A stretch of 30,658 nt of DNA from a virus: positions 1 to 30,658 of the IMG/VR virus record IMGVR_UViG_3300036799_000056; one strand, 5' to 3'. Shown here one piece after another: positions 28,425-30,658 of the stretch. The notes beneath the pieces are model-generated. The model did no database searches and was not told the origin of the DNA. It worked only from the letters and a program-made list of their open reading frames with translations. The translations under genes were made by a program, and so were the position numbers. Position 1 is the first letter of the stretch. Each line of letters begins with the position of its first letter.

Positions 28425-30457
28425 GCGGCGGCGTCGCGATGCTGCAGGCCGCGCTCGACTTGGCGGAGCAAGGCTATCGCATCCTGCCGCTACATCATCC
28501 GCTGTTCGACGGATCGGGGCGGTGCAGTTGCAACGATGCCGACTGTGCCAGCGTCGGCAAGCATCCGCGGCTTCGCGAATGGCAGGTGCGTGCGACGTGC
28601 GACGCGACGCTGATCGATGATTGGTGGGCAGGCGATCCGTGGGCGAACATCGGTGTTGCAACCGGATCGGCATCGGGCTTGGTGGTGCTCGACGTCGACA
28701 GCCAAGCCGCGCTCGACGCGCTGATCGACCAGGTCGGCAACGCGCTGCTCGCGACCGCGCCAGCTGTCCGCACGGGGCGCGGCTGGCACTACTACTTTCG
28801 CTATCCGAGCGATGGCATCGTCATCAAAAACACGGTGCGTCTGCTCGGCATTGATGGTGTCGACCTGCGGGGCGAAGGTGGCTACGTCGTCGCGCCGCCG
28901 AGCGTGCACGCGACGGGCGCGCTGTATGAGTGGATCGGGCGCGAGCTCGAACCGCCCGACGTTCCAACGTGGATGATGATGCCAGCGACGACCTCGACAG
29001 CAGTCGAGGCTCGCGCGGCTAACGGCGCCGCAGCTGATGGCGGCGGAACTGATCGCGCTGAGCGCTACTTGCGATCGGCGATCGACGCCGAGTGCGCGAA
29101 GCTGCTCGCGATCGGAGTCGGCGGGCGTAATAAGCAACTCAATGCCTCGGTGTTCAAGATCTCGCGCTACGTGTGGGGCGGTCAACAGCGCTTCGAAGGG
29201 CTGGTCAAGACCACCTTTTTGAACGTGGCGCGGCAAGCTGGCCTCAGCGAGCTTGAAACTCGTAGGACGATAAAAAGTGGCTACGATGCCGCGGCGAAGT
29301 GGCCTCGCGCGATTCCCGAGCCATCGGCAAGCGGCGCGTATGCGGACGATGATGATGGGGCAGTGCCGCCACCTCCGAGCGACGAGTCAGCGCCACACCC
29401 GGCCGATAGCAATGCAGCTGGGAGCGGCGGGCGCATCACTTGGGTAGAGAGCGACAAGATTTTTGCAGAGCTATTTGCGCAGCGCTGGGGCGTTCAGGGG
29501 CTGCAGATCGGACCGGGGCGACCGACGCTGATCGCTGGGTATGGCGCGTCGGCAAAGACGCTCAGCGCGCAGTCACTGGCGCTCGCCAAAGCCTCGGGCC
29601 GACTCGTGTGGAATCGCTACGAGTGCGATCCGGGCGTCGTATTACATATCGACTACGAACAGGGTCACTACGGTACTGCCAAGCGATATCAGCGCCTCGC
29701 AAAGGGACACGGCATTTCGCTCGATGAGCTCGGCAACCGATTGCGCTATGCGGCGTTGCCATCGGTCATGCTGGATGGAACGGCGGCGCTCGACGCGTTG
29801 CTACGCGCGTGTGATGGCGTCGAGCTCGTCATCGTCGACTCGCTGAAAGCATCGAGCCCGGGTCTCGATGAAAACGACGCCAAGATCCGGACCGTGCTCG
29901 ATCGGATGAATTACGTCAGCGATCGCACGGGCGCGGCGTTCGTGCTGCTGCATCACGCGGGCAAGCCGCGCGAAGGGCACTCGACAGACTCGCGAACGTT
30001 GGCCCGTGGTCACAGCGCGATCTTCGATGCTGCGGGATGCGTTTACAACCTAGTCGCGGGCGCGACCGGCGGCGATCCCAAGAGCGTCACACAGGCAAAA
30101 ATGCCGGCGGAAGCGGAGGGCGCTCCGATCGAGCCGTTTGAGCTCGTCGTCGAAGACGTGGTGATCGGCGACGCGCCGAGTGGCGGCGTGCGTGTGGTGT
30201 GGCGTCAAGGCGCGTCGAGCCATCCGGATGCACGCGCTTCGGCAACCTTCGAGCGCGACATGAAGCGAATGCTTGAGGCCGTGCGGCGCGCGGGGCCGCA
30301 CAAATCTCAGCTCGAAATCATCGAGTCATCCGGCCTGCGAAAGGCCCGCGCGCACAGCCTGCTCAAAGTGCTGTGCGAGCGGGGGGCAATCGTTGCCATT
30401 GCAGGAATCGGCCGATCGGTGAATTACCAGGAATCAACCACCAAAGGTAACCAATGA
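28421..30457 (+). CDS. Bifunctional primase-polymerase / RepA-type helicase
   Basis: A 678-residue replication protein. Residues 10-185 form a prim-pol domain: GRCSCNDADC (Cys35, 37, 42), GKHPRLREWQ, NIGVATGSASGLVVLDVD (Asp91, Asp93) and GRGWHYYFRYP (His123). After a Pro/Ala/Asp-rich linker (about 300-335) comes a RecA/AAA_25-like ATPase: PTLIAGYGASAKTLSAQSLA (Walker A at 373-380, its second Gly replaced by Ala), VELVIVDSLKA (Walker B, 467-477) and VLLHHAGKPREGHSTD. The C-terminus (about 600-670) looks like a winged helix. It should prime and unwind phage DNA at the origin; an iteron-like array follows immediately. Confidence 0.8.
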   Translation: MSGGVAMLQAALDLAEQGYRILPLHHPLFDGSGRCSCNDADCASVGKHPRLREWQVRATCDATLIDDWWAGDPWANIGVATGSASGLVVLDVDSQAALDALIDQVGNALLATAPAVRTGRGWHYYFRYPSDGIVIKNTVRLLGIDGVDLRGEGGYVVAPPSVHATGALYEWIGRELEPPDVPTWMMMPATTSTAVEARAANGAAADGGGTDRAERYLRSAIDAECAKLLAIGVGGRNKQLNASVFKISRYVWGGQQRFEGLVKTTFLNVARQAGLSELETRRTIKSGYDAAAKWPRAIPEPSASGAYADDDDGAVPPPPSDESAPHPADSNAAGSGGRITWVESDKIFAELFAQRWGVQGLQIGPGRPTLIAGYGASAKTLSAQSLALAKASGRLVWNRYECDPGVVLHIDYEQGHYGTAKRYQRLAKGHGISLDELGNRLRYAALPSVMLDGTAALDALLRACDGVELVIVDSLKASSPGLDENDAKIRTVLDRMNYVSDRTGAAFVLLHHAGKPREGHSTDSRTLARGHSAIFDAAGCVYNLVAGATGGDPKSVTQAKMPAEAEGAPIEPFELVVEDVVIGDAPSGGVRVVWRQGASSHPDARASATFERDMKRMLEAVRRAGPHKSQLEIIESSGLRKARAHSLLKVLCERGAIVAIAGIGRSVNYQESTTKGNQ

Positions 30458-30648
30458 GCCTACTGGTTCCCTATTGGTTCCCAACTGGTTCCCGGAACCA
30501 CCCCCATACTGGTTCCCCCAAACAACACCCTCTTAAGGGGTGTGTTTGGGAACCAATGGGCTGGGGCCGTGGGGACCGGGATCGGGACCGGGAACTAGTA
30601 AACGAGAGATTCGAACGCGGCGAGCTCGGCAGGGGGGTGACTGTATGA
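30454..30648 (+). CDS. Small ORF spanning the iteron array, 64 codons
   Basis: The frame begins with an ATGA overlap to the primase-helicase and ends with an ATGA overlap to the next gene, which argues for translation. The product is low-complexity: WFPTGSRNHPHTGSPKQHP, then a Gly/Arg/Asp-rich part with GRGDRDRDREL. The DNA repeats are read in different frames, so selection seems to act on DNA. It may be a spacer ORF that lets ribosomes cross the origin region. Confidence 0.35.
   Translation: MSLLVPYWFPTGSRNHPHTGSPKQHPLKGCVWEPMGWGRGDRDRDRELVNERFERGELGRGVTV
30464..30555. repeat. Iteron-like TGGTTCC array, candidate replication origin
   Basis: Four direct copies of TGGTTCCC (30464-30471, 30475-30482, 30486-30493, 30510-30517) and two inverted ones (GGAACCA 30494-30500, GGGAACCA 30548-30555). 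The first three are spaced exactly 11 bp, about one helical turn. TGGTTCCCGGAACCA (30486-30500) is a perfect 15-bp palindrome. The position right behind the primase-helicase is typical of phage origins. No clear AT-rich unwinding element is visible apart from short patches. Confidence 0.65.
30510..30555. repeat. Large stem-loop within the iteron region
   Basis: TGGTTCCC-CC-AAACA-A-CACCC, a TCTTAAG loop, then GGGTG-TGTTT-GGGAACCA: a near-continuous stem of 18 bp with a CC bulge and a single A bulge. Its outer arms are two of the iterons. No T-tract follows, so a terminator is unlikely; an origin hairpin is the preferred reading. Confidence 0.6.
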
Positions 30649-30658
30649 CAGCCATCGC
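30645..30658 (+). CDS. Start of next early gene, cut by window end
   Basis: ATG 30645 overlaps the preceding stop (ATGA) and has a strong AGGGGGG 7-13 nt upstream. Only MTAI and two bases of the next codon are visible, so nothing can be said about function. Confidence 0.4.

Overview
The window is part of a GC-rich temperate tailed phage or prophage with a contractile (Mu-like, myovirus-type) virion. I see no bacterial housekeeping gene and no insertion sequence. The host cannot be read off directly. The GC-rich codon use and the tandem DNA-binding repeats in the protein at 18979-19599 remind me of phages and prophages of Myxococcota-type bacteria, but that is only an inference.

Layout. (1) 1-15573, plus strand: virion genes in Mu-like order. 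They run from a 5'-truncated gpT-like major head protein through the gp36-like protein, tail completion and terminator proteins, DUF2586-type sheath, tube, a tail chaperone with a probable -1 frameshift, tape measure, fused hub/spike, gp25/W-like wedge, baseplate J and a gp48/tail-protein-I-like protein. A set of tail-fibre-like proteins follows, two of them LamG-like. Most neighbours are coupled by ATGA, GTGA or TGATG overlaps. (2) 15580-17929, plus: a lysis cluster with a lipoprotein, four or five small membrane proteins and an amidase endolysin. (3) 18078-19934, minus: five small genes, two of them probable DNA-binding proteins, with an intrinsic terminator inside the cluster. (4) 20060-20703, plus: two unknown small proteins. 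(5) 20704-21138: gene-free, with strong inverted repeats, upstream of a tyrosine integrase (21139-22425). (6) 22376-25266, minus: excisionase-like protein, SSB-like protein, Sak4-like ATPase and PD-(D/E)XK exonuclease, forming a recombination module. (7) 25398-26905: an ImmA/IrrE-like protein without its metal site, a membrane/zinc-knuckle protein and an XRE-type repressor. (8) 27046 to the end, plus: Cro-like protein, DUF7768-like protein, two small proteins, a primase-helicase, and an iteron-like array in a small ORF.

The most interesting signal is regulatory. Five copies of an 18-bp pseudo-palindrome, consensus TATRCYGTYRACRGYATA, occur in the three divergent intergenic regions (19991-20008; 25275-25309; 27001-27035). 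In the two double sites the operator centres are exactly 17 bp apart and carry built-in TTGACA-N18-TATATx promoters. Their -10 boxes lie only 6-8 nt before the start codons of the exonuclease and Cro-like genes, which predicts leaderless mRNAs. The sites link the repressor/Cro switch, the recombination operon, the ImmA-like gene and the minus-strand regulatory operon into one lysogeny regulon.

Other points of note are an SD-stimulated slippery site in the tail chaperone, 11-bp-phased TGGTTCCC iterons just after the primase-helicase, a three-tier nested inverted repeat before the integrase, and a minus-strand terminator placed so that the recombination operon may be transcribed antisense through the integrase gene.
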